Program-made: the position numbers and the translations under genes | The notes under the pieces: model-generated | What the model was told of the DNA's origin: nothing | Seen by the model: only the letters and a program-made list of their open reading frames with translations | Database searches by the model: none | Shown: piece by piece, positions 35,664 through 56,175 of the stretch | How positions within the stretch are numbered: the stretch's first letter is position 1 | How the letters are laid out: each line of letters opens with the position of its first letter | NCBI RefSeq assembly: GCF_964340395.1 | Contig: NC_135565.1 | Coordinates: 19,689,709 to 19,753,708, forward strand | Direction: 5' to 3' | DNA from: Glandiceps talaboti | Taxonomy: Eukaryota; Hemichordata; Enteropneusta; Spengelidae | Length of the DNA stretch: 64,000 nt

Positions 35664-35740
35664 GGTGGCCCGAGTGGTTTGTCAATTCACCTTTTTACCA
35701 CTGCCGTCTGGGTTCAGACCCACTCTGGATGTGATCAAAC
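35664..35740 (+). mobile_element. tRNA-like sequence, probable SINE head
   Basis: TGGCCCGAGTGG resembles a type II tRNA A box and GGTTCAGACCC, about 40 bp later, resembles a B box. A cloverleaf is poor and unrelated sequence continues downstream, so this looks like a tRNA-derived SINE rather than a tRNA gene. The 3' end is undefined. Confidence 0.4.
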
Positions 35741-35924
35741 TTTCCACACCGTAAGAAAGATTCAGTTTGATTCTTACGAACAAAGCACTTGTCTTTTCCC
35801 GCGCACTCTCCTCCAGACCCTCATTCTTGTAATTTCATTGCGTATGTGAAGGAATAATGTTTCTCAATTCTTTTCCGTCGTTCTTTCTCTTTCATTTGTA
35901 ATTTCTTGTATTCACCTATATTGG

Positions 35925-36257
35925 TAAGTTTCATTGGGGTCTGATAGAGCTATTGTACGTTTGATAATGTACTTTACAGCTCATTTGATGTTAGCGTTCA
36001 CTGGCTCTCTTTCATACATTGACGGAGAAACCAATAAGAAACTGTACTTGTGACACTTTCAGATAGCAAGATTGAAAGTTTCTGGCGACATTTTGTCTAA
36101 TATAAATGAAATGAAGTAAAGTACCACCATACAGACAGCAAATTCAGACATCAAAACATTGGCGCCTGTGTGTCAGTGGCTAGTTGCAGTATGTTTAAAT
36201 TGTTTATTTTATTTGGACTAAATGTAACAAGAAATTGTGATCTTGCCGTAGAATGTG
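35925..36257 (+). repeat. Interspersed repeat R1, copy 2
   Basis: Counterpart of 1895-2225 in the same orientation, with scattered substitutions and indels. Confidence 0.7.
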
Positions 36258-36303
36258 CAGGTTTTTTTTGGTATCTGCGTAGTTGTGTCAAACATAGTTA
36301 GTT

Positions 36304-36485
36304 AAAGTGGCCATATGGATGAGAATTTGGTATTTATTTTGGATACAGTTTTATTCGATAAAACAGCTTCACTATGTTTTTCTACTTGAAAAAATAATGT
36401 GAAATAACATATACCAAGTCCATGTTCATAACTCAATAAACTGCAAAACATTAAACAATGTATAAAATGTTTGTTATTGTACGTA
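36304..36485 (+). mobile_element. Interspersed element R4, copy 2
   Basis: Begins AAAGTGGCCATATGGAT and aligns with 16795-17000 up to TGTTTGTTATTGTACGTAC. The right inverted end is absent. Confidence 0.75.
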
Positions 36486-36593
36486 CAAAGTTGCTATGAC
36501 GACGCTGAGCATATCTCTGATGAGTTAAGGGTCCTCTTTGATATTTTGGTTTTTCCTAACTTCGTGAACTTGATAATATTAAAACACGTAGAA

Positions 36594-37096
36594 GGCGTCC
36601 TCGATTTACACTTTGACCACTGGTGGCGCTCTTTAGGAAATACTTATAGTAGTCATAGCTCATAGCCACCTGTTGATTTAAGTGTGACATTGGCTTTGAG
36701 ATGGGTTCGGAGATAGGTCGGAAATGACACTAGCGGCCAATATGAGAGTAAAACATAATCATTGACCTTTGACCCTCCAGAGTAAGTAAAATATAAATGA
36801 AGAGAAGTAGACATGAAACACGGCTTGTGACTGAAAGACCAGAAATACGAAATAAGTAGACAAGTCAGGATGGAAATAAATATAAGAAGTATAATAATAG
36901 TGAGGCCTGAGTTTCGGCGAAATACGCATGCGCATCTGCAATTTTTTAAAACCTCTTTTATTCATCCATAAACTAAAATATATTCTACAAATCGTATTTT
37001 CAGCCACTTCCAAATATTACAAAACGGCAAAATTCTATTCGGGATTACAATCAAGACTTGTAAGTTGGAAATGTTCTGTTTAGATTACTCTCTTCT
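36594..37096. repeat. Duplicated block D1, copy 1
   Basis: Matches 50152-50531 and 51809-52240. It opens with ACACTTTGACCACTGGTGGC followed by GCTCTTT. Later shared runs are AGACATGAAAC, GTCAGGATGGAAATAAATAT, CTTCCAAATATTACAAAA and GGGATTACAATCAAGACTTG. Non-coding. Confidence 0.85.
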
Positions 37097-37859
37097 CTGG
37101 GTTAATATTTCTTCCAGATATGAAAAACGCTCAAAAACCAAACCACTTTTTACAGTTTTTCACCTATCAAGAAACCATACAGTCACGGCTATAGCCAATA
37201 AAATGGTTTGTTTTAAATATATTCAAATATTCCAACCAATGGTAACGTCTGTACCAGACAGTTCTCCATTTTGTTATCTGCTTTTTTTTTTAGACAACTA
37301 ATTTTATTGATTTTTACACCGAATATAAATAACATAATTAAATCTGTTCACGGCATTCAATACACAAAATGACGACACGCAGTTCAGCAGTGCCAGCTCT
37401 GTACATAGCATCTGAAAATTTCTAAATAAATCACAAAATTGCAAAACGTTGAACTACATAACTAAACCTATGGTGCTTTGAAGTCTATGTGCAACTGAAT
37501 ATTCTTGAAAAGTTATTTTGTTCGTCCACATTGGATACTGCTTGGTGACCAATCAAATATTGGCTTAGAGTGCAACACGAGTCACGTTCACATAGCTTCC
37601 TCCCCATTGGACACTGCTTGGTGACCAACGATTGGCCTAAATGTACAACATCAGGCACCATATCAGAGCCTTGTTTTGATTGGACACTGCTTAATGACCA
37701 ATCAAGGACAATGTTTTGTATGTAACACCTGTTGCAGCCTTAGCTTAGCCCAGCTTCAGTTGGACACGGACACAGAATTTTGCCAATTCTCAAAAATTCA
37801 GTTGATACTGCATAAAAGTATTTTCAAGATAAATAATTATTAACTGTTGAATTAGTTTG

Positions 37860-37905
37860 TCCATAGACCCTCCACCTGTGGGCCCACTGGTGGAGGGTCT
37901 ATGGA
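37860..37905. repeat. Perfect 17-bp hairpin built on CATAGACCCTCCAC
   Basis: TCCATAGACCCTCCACC and GGTGGAGGGTCTATGGA face each other around a 12-base loop. The same 14-mer occurs at 60469 and 60652. It lies about 280 bp downstream of the SLC6 B stop. Confidence 0.9.
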
Positions 37906-37994
37906 TTGTCGATGCTTTTGTCGAGCTATTGAAGTTCGTGCAATAGAACAATAGTATGTCATAGTGCAAAGGTTATTGAGTTCAAAGGTTAAGG

Positions 37995-38000
37995 TTTATT
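37995..38000 (-). promoter_or_regulatory. Candidate poly(A) signal AATAAA of SLC6 B
   Basis: AATAAA on the minus strand about 190 nt beyond the stop at 38188 (about 115 nt beyond the alternative-frame stop at 38111). Confidence 0.4.
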
Positions 38001-38187
38001 TTATTGTATGTTAGAACACATTGTAGACGTTCGTAAATTTCGCAGTCGTCCATTCACATCCCTCGACCAGTACTGAGTAGTTGGTACAAATTCATGGTAT
38101 TTTCTCTTCTTCAAGGTTCCATGTTCACTACTTCATTTCTCTCTTCTTTACTTGTACTATATCTGTTATAACGTGACGGTCTCTCAC

Positions 38188-47902
<9,715 letters not shown>

Positions 47903-48001
47903 AATTAGAAAAATAACTAATTTCTCAAATTCTGGTAAAGTACTAGAGCACTGAATGATCAGAATTCCAACCTACGGACGTATGATTATGTCCTTGCTGT
48001 C

Positions 48002-48069
48002 AAGAACCTTGGTTTGGTCAGGTAATAGTCACTTTTAATTGGTTAGTTGGTGTTTTGATGGGTGGGTAC
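48002..48069 (-). promoter_or_regulatory. Conserved proximal promoter block of SLC6 B
   Basis: Counterpart of 33931-33997, about 100-170 bp upstream of the ATG at 47902. Carries the same AACCAATTAAA box and AAACCAAGGTTCTT. Confidence 0.6.
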
Positions 48070-48704
48070 GTTGGGAACAAAGAACTCCAACTACTTTAAA
48101 TTCCACACACGGAAGTGAGTAGCCATATTGGACATACATCACACATGCAAGGGGCCAGTACGTCGAGACTGTACACACTTCTTACATTTGCATTCACTGT
48201 ATTACCATAGGAAGCCTTCTGTTGGTTATTTTTCATACACAGCGGTAGAAGACGAATGGTTTCAGTTAGTTAGTAACATCTACTAGCATAGTTTATTTAT
48301 GCTTTACGATGATAAACTTTGGGAAGCCATACATTTATTGCATATTGTAACTACTTTTTCAATGAAATTTTTTAAAATGTTTTTTTTTTAGTTCTTTCCG
48401 TGTTTCGTGAATTTAGGCTAATGGAGAGATTACACGCTTTACTTTGCATAATGTAGCATAAGGATGTGTAAATAAAGAATAGAGATAAAAAATTGCAATA
48501 AATTCCCACAAAAGAGCTCTTGTATGCAAATTAACATTTGGACAGACAGTCAGATGTACGTGATGTCATTGTATACGTAATACCAGAGACATCTTTGTAA
48601 AATACAGGTGAATATGTAATTTCTGACAAAGTGAACGGTTCTGTACTTTCACCTATTAGTATTACGAAGTTATTATATGAGTTTGATATTCGATATGAGT
48701 CACA

Positions 48705-48865
48705 ATTTATTGTTGCTTTCTTTATAGACACTACATACACGAGACAGCAGAATAATACAGGTGTGGGTTTCTTTTGGAAAAGGTCGTTTATCACATTTCA
48801 CATTTTGTTTGAATAGTGGGCGTCTTGTAACTCGTTGAATGTAGCCTATAGGGCACGTAAAAGTG
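48705..48865 (-). promoter_or_regulatory. Upstream block conserved between SLC6 B and SLC6 A
   Basis: Partner of 35130-35275; about 0.8 kb upstream of the SLC6 B start codon. Confidence 0.5.
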
Positions 48866-49332
48866 AATGGTCATATGATGTGACGCTATTTTCAAAGACT
48901 ATTTTCAAAGACTGCCATGCTCCAATACATCTGTTTGACACATCATATTACCAAATACAACCTTAATGGCCCTTGTAAGGGTTTGAATGGTTTTGACTAG
49001 TTCGATATACAGTATTGTTAATATGAAAATTGAAGTTATTATTACAATGTATAACTGCATGCACCAAGTGTGACTGTTTAACCTTGAAGATAAAGGTCAA
49101 TGTCAAAGGTCAAGATCTAAGACGACTGTCGTACTTGTATGGTTGTATTCATTTAAAATAAGTATGTGTTTGAGTAAATTTCGAAAGTAATGACGAAAAC
49201 TGTGAATTCTTATGGCAATGTGGCTGACGTTCACATTTTTTTAAAGGAAATAGCATCATGTGTAAGGTAACTTATATTGAAATTGGCTTATGAACTGTAG
49301 AACCTCACCTTTAATATCATAACATTTTCTGG

Positions 49333-50531
49333 TAGTAAAAACACAAAACTATCAACGACATGCCTACCAACGATAAACTCTGACAGTAAAGGGTTCAAAT
49401 CCCCTTTGATGTGAATAATAGAAGTAAACACATAACAAAATCATTCTGCGTCCATTATGGAGCTGTATACATAATGCCGAAAAAAGGATTAAATCTACAT
49501 TATCACATCGTCGCAAACTACGGCCTGTTTTACGGCAACGTTCTTAACGAGCCTCCCACAGAAATAATAACGCTGGCTTGCGAGAATGCATTATCAAAAC
49601 GAGTGCTCCAATACACAGGGGCGTGTAATATTTCATAGATTGTTGTTTTCTTATTGCTTAGAATGTCGTTTTCTCTGGTTTTCTTAGGAAAATATCGTAC
49701 GAATCTTGCTGCTACAAATGTATCAATCTCTATACTACTACTATACTTCCATTTACATGTAGGAATATATATTAATCAAAAGGTTGTTATATTTAGTCTG
49801 TAGACCTGGAAAACAACAATCTATGAAATATTACACGCCCCTGTGCTCCAATACAACATTAAAAAAGAACATTTTGGGCCTATTAAAGTATTATTGTAGG
49901 CTGAACAGATAGTGTGGTACACAAACGAGGTCGAAACTTCCCTAACTTGTAGATAAAGTGATTATAACAAGGGCTTTGTGTCTCAGTTGTGTATAATTTG
50001 CTGAAATATGGCCATAACAATCTAACAGTGGATATGAAGCATTGATTGTTATACCGAATGACGAAGTGTGGCATATCTTTGAAGGTCTTCTTCAATGTTT
50101 AGGTTTCCCTAACCTGACAATGTTTTCAAAACACATCACGGTATATATTAACGGTGCTCGTGATTAACACTTTGACCACTGGTGGCGCTCTTTTACGTTA
50201 TGCATCTTGTCATCACCACCTGTTGACTTGAGTCAAACACTGACAGACAGACATGAAATACTGCTTGTGACTGACAAACCAGATGAAATGTGTAGACTGA
50301 TTATATCCTGAGGTCAGGATGGAAATAAATATAGCAAGTGTAAATAGTATATATAGTGAAACCTACGTCTCTACAATTGTTTTGAAATCTCATTTATTTA
50401 TCCATCAACTTAAGTGTATTCTATAAATCATTTTCAGCGACTTCCAAATATTACAAAAAGGCAAAATTCTATTCGGGATTACAATCAAGACTTGTAAGTT
50501 GGAAATGTTCTGTTTAAAATTACTCTCTTCT
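49333..50531. repeat. Local segmental duplication, copy 1
   Basis: Begins GTAGTAAAAACACAAAACTA and matches 51354-52240 through AGGGTTCAAATCCCCTTT, GCCGAAAAAAGG, GAACAGATAGTGTGGTACAC and the D1 block. Relative to the other copy it contains the 228-bp element at 49616-49843 and an extra stretch of about 85 bp at 49510-49595. Confidence 0.88.
49616..49843. mobile_element. Non-autonomous DNA transposon, 228 bp, 35-bp perfect TIRs
   Basis: The left end CAGGGGCGTGTAATATTTCA and right end TGAAATATTACACGCCCCTG are perfect inverted repeats for 35 bp. Both sides are flanked by TGCTCCAATACA (49604-49615 and 49844-49855). The duplicate at 51514-51528 reads TGCTCCAAAACAACA with no insert and so shows the empty site. 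The CAGGGGCG end recalls hAT elements, but those make 8-bp duplications; here the flanking match is 12 bp. There is no coding capacity. Confidence 0.93.
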
Positions 50532-50532
50532 G

Positions 50533-50855
50533 TAGGCCATATGGATGAGGACTGGGTATTTATTTGGATTTTTAATTTATAAAACAATTTTATCTTTTCT
50601 TCCTACTTGAAAAGTTAATGTTAAACAACCTATGTCAAGTTCTTGCTTGTTATTCAATAAATTGCAAAAGCATAACAAATATGTAAAATGTTTGTTAATT
50701 TGAGTATAATAAATTTTAGCAAAATTTTACAAACACAGACTTAGTCAATGTTGTTTGATTTTGATTGATTTTTCAAGTAGGAAGCCATGGTAAAATTATT
50801 TTTTAAATTAAAAATCCAAAATAATTAACAAATCGTAATCCATATGGCCACTTTA
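50533..50855. mobile_element. Element R4, copy 3, with both inverted ends
   Basis: Left end GGCCATATGGAT at about 50535 and right end ATCCATATGGCCACTTTA at 50838-50855. Inner arms also mirror: CTACTTGAAAAG against TTTTTCAAGTAG. This defines the R4 family as a MITE of about 320 bp, of which the copies at 16795 and 36304 are left halves. Confidence 0.8.
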
Positions 50856-51353
50856 TTAATGTTTATTACGGAACCGCAAGAGGGCGCTATACACGAGTGC
50901 GCTGCTGATTCAATCATACTTTGAACGGTTTGACCGAATTATAGTGGATAAAGGGAAATAAAGTAAAATGTAATCAGGTGTTGAAAGAATTCGTCGTCGC
51001 CACTTTCAGACTGATTATCACGACAATAATAGCTACTTTGGGTATAGGCAAGTTAGACTTATACTCCAAACATACTTCTCCTGACCGTAGGGGGCGCGCT
51101 TCACAAATGTTACGCCAAAGATAAAAAATAATGTGGTAAGTTCCGTAACAGTAGACACTATCATTTTTATGTGACGTGCAAAACTGATTCTTTAGGACCC
51201 CCCTCCATGTTCTCCTATATATCTCCTTGTTTTAAACCTTGTTTTTCTCCAGTAACTTACTGTATTATATTAATGTATACAAATCACCATCAAGGGTAGC
51301 CATAATCTCTTGCCAAACCGCATCTGTGATATCAGAACATCTCATGTAGTAAA

Positions 51354-52240
51354 AACACAAAACTATCAACGACAGGTCTACCAACGATAAACTCTGACAG
51401 TAAAGGGTTCAAATCCCCTTTGATGTGAATAATAGAAGTAAACACATAACAAAATCATTACGTCCATTATGGAGTTGTATATATAATGCCGAAAAAAAGG
51501 TTTAAATCTACATTATCAAAATGAGTGCTCCAAAACAACAATTAAAAAGAACATTTTTTGCCTATTATTGTAGGCTGAACAGATAGTGTGGTACACAAAT
51601 GAGGTTGAAATTTCCCTATCTTGTTTCTTAGTTGTGTATAATTTGCTGAAATCTGGTCATAACAATGTAACAGTGGGTATGAAGCATTGATTGTAATACG
51701 TAATGACGATGTGTGGCATCTCTTTTAAGAGTTGAGGATCCTCTTCAATGTTCAATGTTTAGGTTTCCCTAACCTGACAATTTATTCAAAACACATCACG
51801 GTATATGAGGTGCCCGTGATTCACACTTTGACCACTGGTGGCGCTCTTTTAGGTAATACATCTTGTCGTCGCCACCTGTTGATTTGAGACTGACGTTGCC
51901 TTTGAGATAGCTACGAAGAAATAACACTCGGGACCTATATAAGACTGAAGCGTAATGTGTTATGTGACCTTTGACCCTGCAGAAGAAGTAAAGTATAAAT
52001 GAAGACAGATAGACATGAAACACTGCTTGTAGCTGATAGACCGGAGTGAGAGGTAGTAGACGGATTATATCCTGCAGTCAGGATGGAAATAAATATTACA
52101 AGTATTTATATAGTGAGACCTGAGTTTCGGAACAACACGTCTCTGGAATTTTTGGCTGAATTCTTTTGTGTTCAACCATGAACTAAAGTATATTCTACTA
52201 GTCATATTCTCTGTGACTTTCAAATATTGTTACCAAAACA
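51354..52240. repeat. Local segmental duplication, copy 2
   Basis: Partner of 49333-50531 in direct orientation. It lacks the 228-bp element and preserves the empty site. Confidence 0.88.
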
Positions 52241-54260
52241 AGTAAAGGTCAATTCGTGTTAAAATCAAAACTTAAAATATTGTATACTCCACCATCTCGG
52301 GTTTATTTTTATTAGGGAACTGACGAAACAGAACCATGTGAAAACCAAAGTACTATTTATAACAAAGTGTTCAAAGTCATCTACTACCTCCACCAGTGAT
52401 TCATGTCTTGATATACCACACAATTTGTTTTATTAGGCCTTATACCAAAAAGCGCGCAATCATCGTCCGTCGTAACACACGAGTCAGCTGTCCACACATA
52501 TAACATATATATTATATTATATTAGTGTGTGTATATAGTTTGCTGTTTTCTCTCCAGTGTTACCTGCATATATTGGGCACTAACTGTGGTGACTTGTAAT
52601 CCCGTTTCATTGGGCTGTCTAATTCCTTGTTTCGACTTGTTCTTTGTTGCTATTATATTATGTGATTACATGTCACTTTTTATAAACATATTACTAGATG
52701 TACTTTGATACAGTACTTTTTATACTTTTTTGCAATGTCCATACCAGTGATTTTTATACACAGAAAATAGATGAGAAATATCTTTATTACCGAGATGATT
52801 TTATCGCATACATATTTCTAGTTTTGAGCTATCACGCATGTTGTAATGGAGAACAAAAAGGGCATATAAGCCCTCTTGACGTTGTCGAGCAAGCTGTCTA
52901 CAAATATACCGATAACTTCAGCATGTGGGTTGTAACCACGCTAATAGATTCTGGGTCTAGTTTCATGTCAACCTGTCAAAAAACAACCTTAAAACAATTA
53001 AGTTGACATAGCCATTGATCGGGTCGGCTACTCTGACCACCGGGGTATGATGAAACTATGATGAAACACCACATAAAAAAACACGTTAGAGTGTAAACTT
53101 TGATTGATTGATTTCAACCGTACTTTTACCCGCATCTTTTTTTTTTATAGAGAGCGAAGAACTGAACTGTTGTTTGATATTTCCATCACTGTGCAATCTG
53201 TCGAGTTATAATTATAAGGCTCTAACCACGGACGATTATATGCGACCAATCATACCTTGGTGTTCAACAGCTTGCAATGGTAGAACAGTTCTATAGATTT
53301 TTTTAAAAGCTAACTAAGTCATGAAATTACTCAATGCGATGTACATGGCCAATGCTATCAAGGAACAAAATGTTGCTTGATTCTTTATAATTATAACACA
53401 TTTTCAAACCTTCATCTCCGCACTACTGCCTTAAGTTGTTGAGAGATATGGTGCAGAAGTTTCCAACAATGAAAGATAAATCATTTCCACATCAATCAAC
53501 TCGTTATTTCAAATGCTCTAGGCCCATATGTCTTCTTCTACTCGTGTTTTAGAACGATACTCTATACACTGAACTTAATTTTTCGTGACTACGATTTCTC
53601 TCTTCAAACAAACTTCCTCTTCTTTTTATGAAACCGTTTAACGTTAAGTGTTTATCACACCATTTTCTCTCTTTTATATGGTAAAAATGCATAAAAATGG
53701 AAATGGTATGGAACCATCATATATTATTGTATGTTGACAATGTGACCTGTCATTTAACTGTTAAGTTGGTCACGTGAATCGACCACAGTTTTCGTTTTTA
53801 TTGCAACGATAAACCTTTGCCTCTTCCCTGAAGCAGTTAGTATTTACTCCACGCCGTAAATTCTGTGTACCTGTCATGGGTTTACATCCTTACAACAAAG
53901 AGTACTATCAACTAACGATAAACTCCCCTTGGCTACATCTATATATACTGTATATAGCATTGTATAATAATACCTAGCAGGTAAACAGGGCTGTCTGTCA
54001 CAATTCAAGCGTCGCTAACAACTATTACTACCGACATTTTATGAGGGCGATTAGTTTGTAAACAGACTTGTTTGTCATCAGTGAAGCGTGTACTGGCGGC
54101 ACAGAGGCACGGGACTCGCAGTACGTCTGTGTGATTGAAGGTCGGCATTAAAAAACAACTAAAACTAACAGAACTGCGTATGATGACATTAAAAACTATA
54201 TCTCCTTATTTCTGTGTATACGTTCTCTTTCCAGTCTCTCTCTGACGCTTTCTGACTATC

Positions 54261-54262
54261 CC

Positions 54263-54323
<61 letters not shown>

Positions 54324-54400
54324 ATGTATGTATGTATGTCTATATGTCTGTCTGTCTGTCTGTCTGTATGTCTGTCTGTCTCTGTCTGTTTGCCTGTTTC
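54261..54400. repeat. (TCTG)n microsatellite
   Basis: TCTG array with TATG and TCTA variants. The Thr-Asp-Arg-Gln and Cys-Leu-Ser frames are artefacts. Confidence 0.96.
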
Positions 54401-54841
54401 CTCTCTGACTCTATCCCTGTCTCCTCCTCCCCATCGCAACATTTTCGACATGACATACCACAGTTTCAAAATTATGAAAACACACTATTGTGGGAAATGC
54501 AACTAATGTCAGTCGAAATTTATCATCAATTTCTTATAACTAGTGCATGTTAAAACTCACATACAGTATTAGACACTTCAACCAGATATGCGTACGTAAC
54601 CCCAACCAATTACCAAAATTTGAACAGGAGAAAAATGGAACTTAAGTTGTGGGATAGACAACTGTTCAGGTCAAATCTTATGATGAGGGGGCGGGGAGGT
54701 GAGGGGCAGGGGAGGTGAATGAATAGGCACCAGCCAGGAGCAATGTTATACGATCGAACGGTAATAGTGAATGATATAAAACGAACACAAGCAACACTCA
54801 AGAATACATACACACACAATTGTTATTATCTTTTTGGTATA

Positions 54842-54847
54842 TTTATT
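54842..54847 (-). promoter_or_regulatory. Candidate poly(A) signal AATAAA of FoxQ2-like gene
   Basis: AATAAA on the minus strand about 410 nt after the stop codon. No closer perfect match was noticed. Confidence 0.3.
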
Positions 54848-55258
54848 TTACCCTATCAGATTTACATATAAAGAAATAAAACACTAAAAATGAACTTCCC
54901 AGCTTGCAAAATCAATATTTACAATAAAGTCAACCTTTAAAAGAGAAATTTGTTTCGAAATTCATTAGATTGCGTAGTATATACACCCTTCAAGATAAGG
55001 CAGCGTGTTTTGTAAACTCTGTACATGAAGGTAAAAGGTTCGCAAAAAATTAAGATATTATCATAATATCGGCATATTCAATATTTTTTTCATAAAATCT
55101 ACACATTTTCCGATATTTTCTGTTTAACAAATATAATGAATTCTTATATTGATTTCACATCGTTAGGCAGTGAAAATATATCTCTGTAAATATTCAATAT
55201 TACTCGGGGCAACGCCCTTAAAAGGTCAATAAATGTCATGTCCATTTCCATGTTCATT

Positions 55259-56080
55259 TCATTTCATTGCTTGAAGTTTTGTGAAAGTGTCCTGCCACGT
55301 AGAATAAAGTGACATTGAAACCGGGGAGGTCGACATCGGAGTTGGTTGCGTTGCCATGGTCATGGTCATTGGTTGACCGTGATAAGCTGTCCTGGAAACT
55401 TGTTCTGGAGATGATTGTAGTGGTACTGCTGTTGCTGACGCCGTGTAGTGCTGGGGGTACGGACTCTGGGTAGTGAAGGCTGGGTTGAAACCCGGATGCG
55501 ATAGATAACTGTATGGTAGGGAAGATGCTGTCATGGGAACGTAGGCTGATGGGCCGTATGCGACGTAAGGATGAGGTTGGTAGCGGTACATACTGCTGAC
55601 AAGGTCGTAACACTGACGAACCCGACGACGAGCCTTACGACGTCTGAAATCACCTTTGACAAAATCTTCCAGGTTGGCTGGGTGGATAGACCAGAAGTTA
55701 CCACGACCATCACTGCTTCTACCATTCTTGATAAAACACTCGTTGAGTGACAAATTATGCCTGATGCTGTTTCTCCAACTTTTGTCGTTGTTTCTGTAGA
55801 ATGGATGGTTGTCCATAATGTATTGGTAGATGTCACATAATAACAGCTTTCTCTCACGACTACTCAGGATTGCTTTGGCGATCAGAGCGATGTATGACTC
55901 ACCCGGCTTTTTGTTGTCGCCTGGACTGTTCCTTCCTGAGAGCGAAGACGGTGACCCGATGTCTGAACTACTTAGACTAGTCTCGCTGGAAGTAGTCGAT
56001 AGACTCCCGGGTGATATTGGGTTGGTGTGAGAACCACGTCCATCATTGCTTGTAAGTGCTTCCACGCTGAACAGAGTCAT
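55259..56080 (-). CDS. FoxQ2-like: FoxQ2-like forkhead transcription factor, intronless
   Basis: A single open frame of 273 aa. The in-frame extension to 56125 begins with TTG; the first ATG (56080, preceded by GCAGAA with a purine at -3) is preferred and puts an EH1-type Groucho-binding motif, LFSVEAL, at residues 3-9. A Ser-rich linker (25-53) follows. The forkhead domain spans about 57-155, with recognition helix NDKSWRNSIRHNLSLNECF (98-116), wing sequence GRGNFWSIHPANLEDF and a basic end GDFRRRKARRRVR. ESYIALIAKAIL in place of the usual PPYSYIALI and the RRRKARRR tail are typical of FoxQ2. The C-terminal half is rich in Tyr, Pro, Ser and Thr with no known domain. FoxQ2 genes act in anterior neuroectoderm of many invertebrates and are often intronless. 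A nuclear DNA-binding regulator, probably a repressor through EH1 (inference). Confidence 0.93.
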   Translation of the reverse strand: MTLFSVEALTSNDGRGSHTNPISPGSLSTTSSETSLSSSDIGSPSSLSGRNSPGDNKKPGESYIALIAKAILSSRERKLLLCDIYQYIMDNHPFYRNNDKSWRNSIRHNLSLNECFIKNGRSSDGRGNFWSIHPANLEDFVKGDFRRRKARRRVRQCYDLVSSMYRYQPHPYVAYGPSAYVPMTASSLPYSYLSHPGFNPAFTTQSPYPQHYTASATAVPLQSSPEQVSRTAYHGQPMTMTMATQPTPMSTSPVSMSLYSTWQDTFTKLQAMK

Positions 56081-56141
56081 TTCTGCTGATATCAGAATAT
56101 GATTTGTACAGATAAGTGAACTCAAGTTGCGATGAGTGTAG

Positions 56142-56175
56142 GAATGATTTGGGTCAAGACATCAGCTCCCTTATA
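56142..56175 (-). promoter_or_regulatory. Core promoter of FoxQ2-like gene (TATA and Inr)
   Basis: TTTATAAGGG (TATA with its first T at 56175) lies exactly 30 nt upstream of the A in TCATTC (A at 56145), an Inr match. The implied 5' UTR is about 65 nt. Confidence 0.65.

Larger units (their letters stand above)
33998..38187. other. Intergenic region between SLC6 A and SLC6 B
   Basis: No supported protein gene. Contains a block conserved upstream of both SLC6 genes (35130-35275), a tRNA-like sequence (35664-35740), repeats R1 (35925-36257) and R4 (36304-36485), a copy of duplicated block D1 (36594-37096) and a hairpin (37860-37905). Near 37540-37700 the phrase GGACACTGCTT.TGACCAA recurs three times. 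Confidence 0.7.
48070..55258. other. Gene-free region between SLC6 B and FoxQ2-like gene
   Basis: No supported gene in about 7 kb. Holds the upstream block shared with SLC6 A (48705-48865), two copies of a locally duplicated segment (49333-50531, 51354-52240), a 228-bp terminal-inverted-repeat element (49616-49843), a complete R4 element (50533-50855) and a (TCTG)n array (54261-54400). From 52240 to 54260 nothing was recognised. Confidence 0.7.

Noticed and set aside
49395-49430. B-box-like GGGTTCAAATCCCC suggesting a tRNA gene
   Set aside because: It forms a T-arm-like hairpin but no A box or acceptor stem was found upstream; it is simply part of the duplicated block.
52698-53006. Plus-strand open frame of 102 codons
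   Set aside because: Begins with ATG but has no recognisable domain, no splice partner and no promoter; consistent with chance in AT-rich DNA.
55254-55857. Other long minus-strand frames overlapping FoxQ2
   Set aside because: Shadow frames of the forkhead gene with no domain and no independent support.
56081-56125. Longer FoxQ2 N-terminus starting at 56125
   Set aside because: The codon there is TTG. The first ATG is at 56080 and places the EH1 motif at the very N-terminus.
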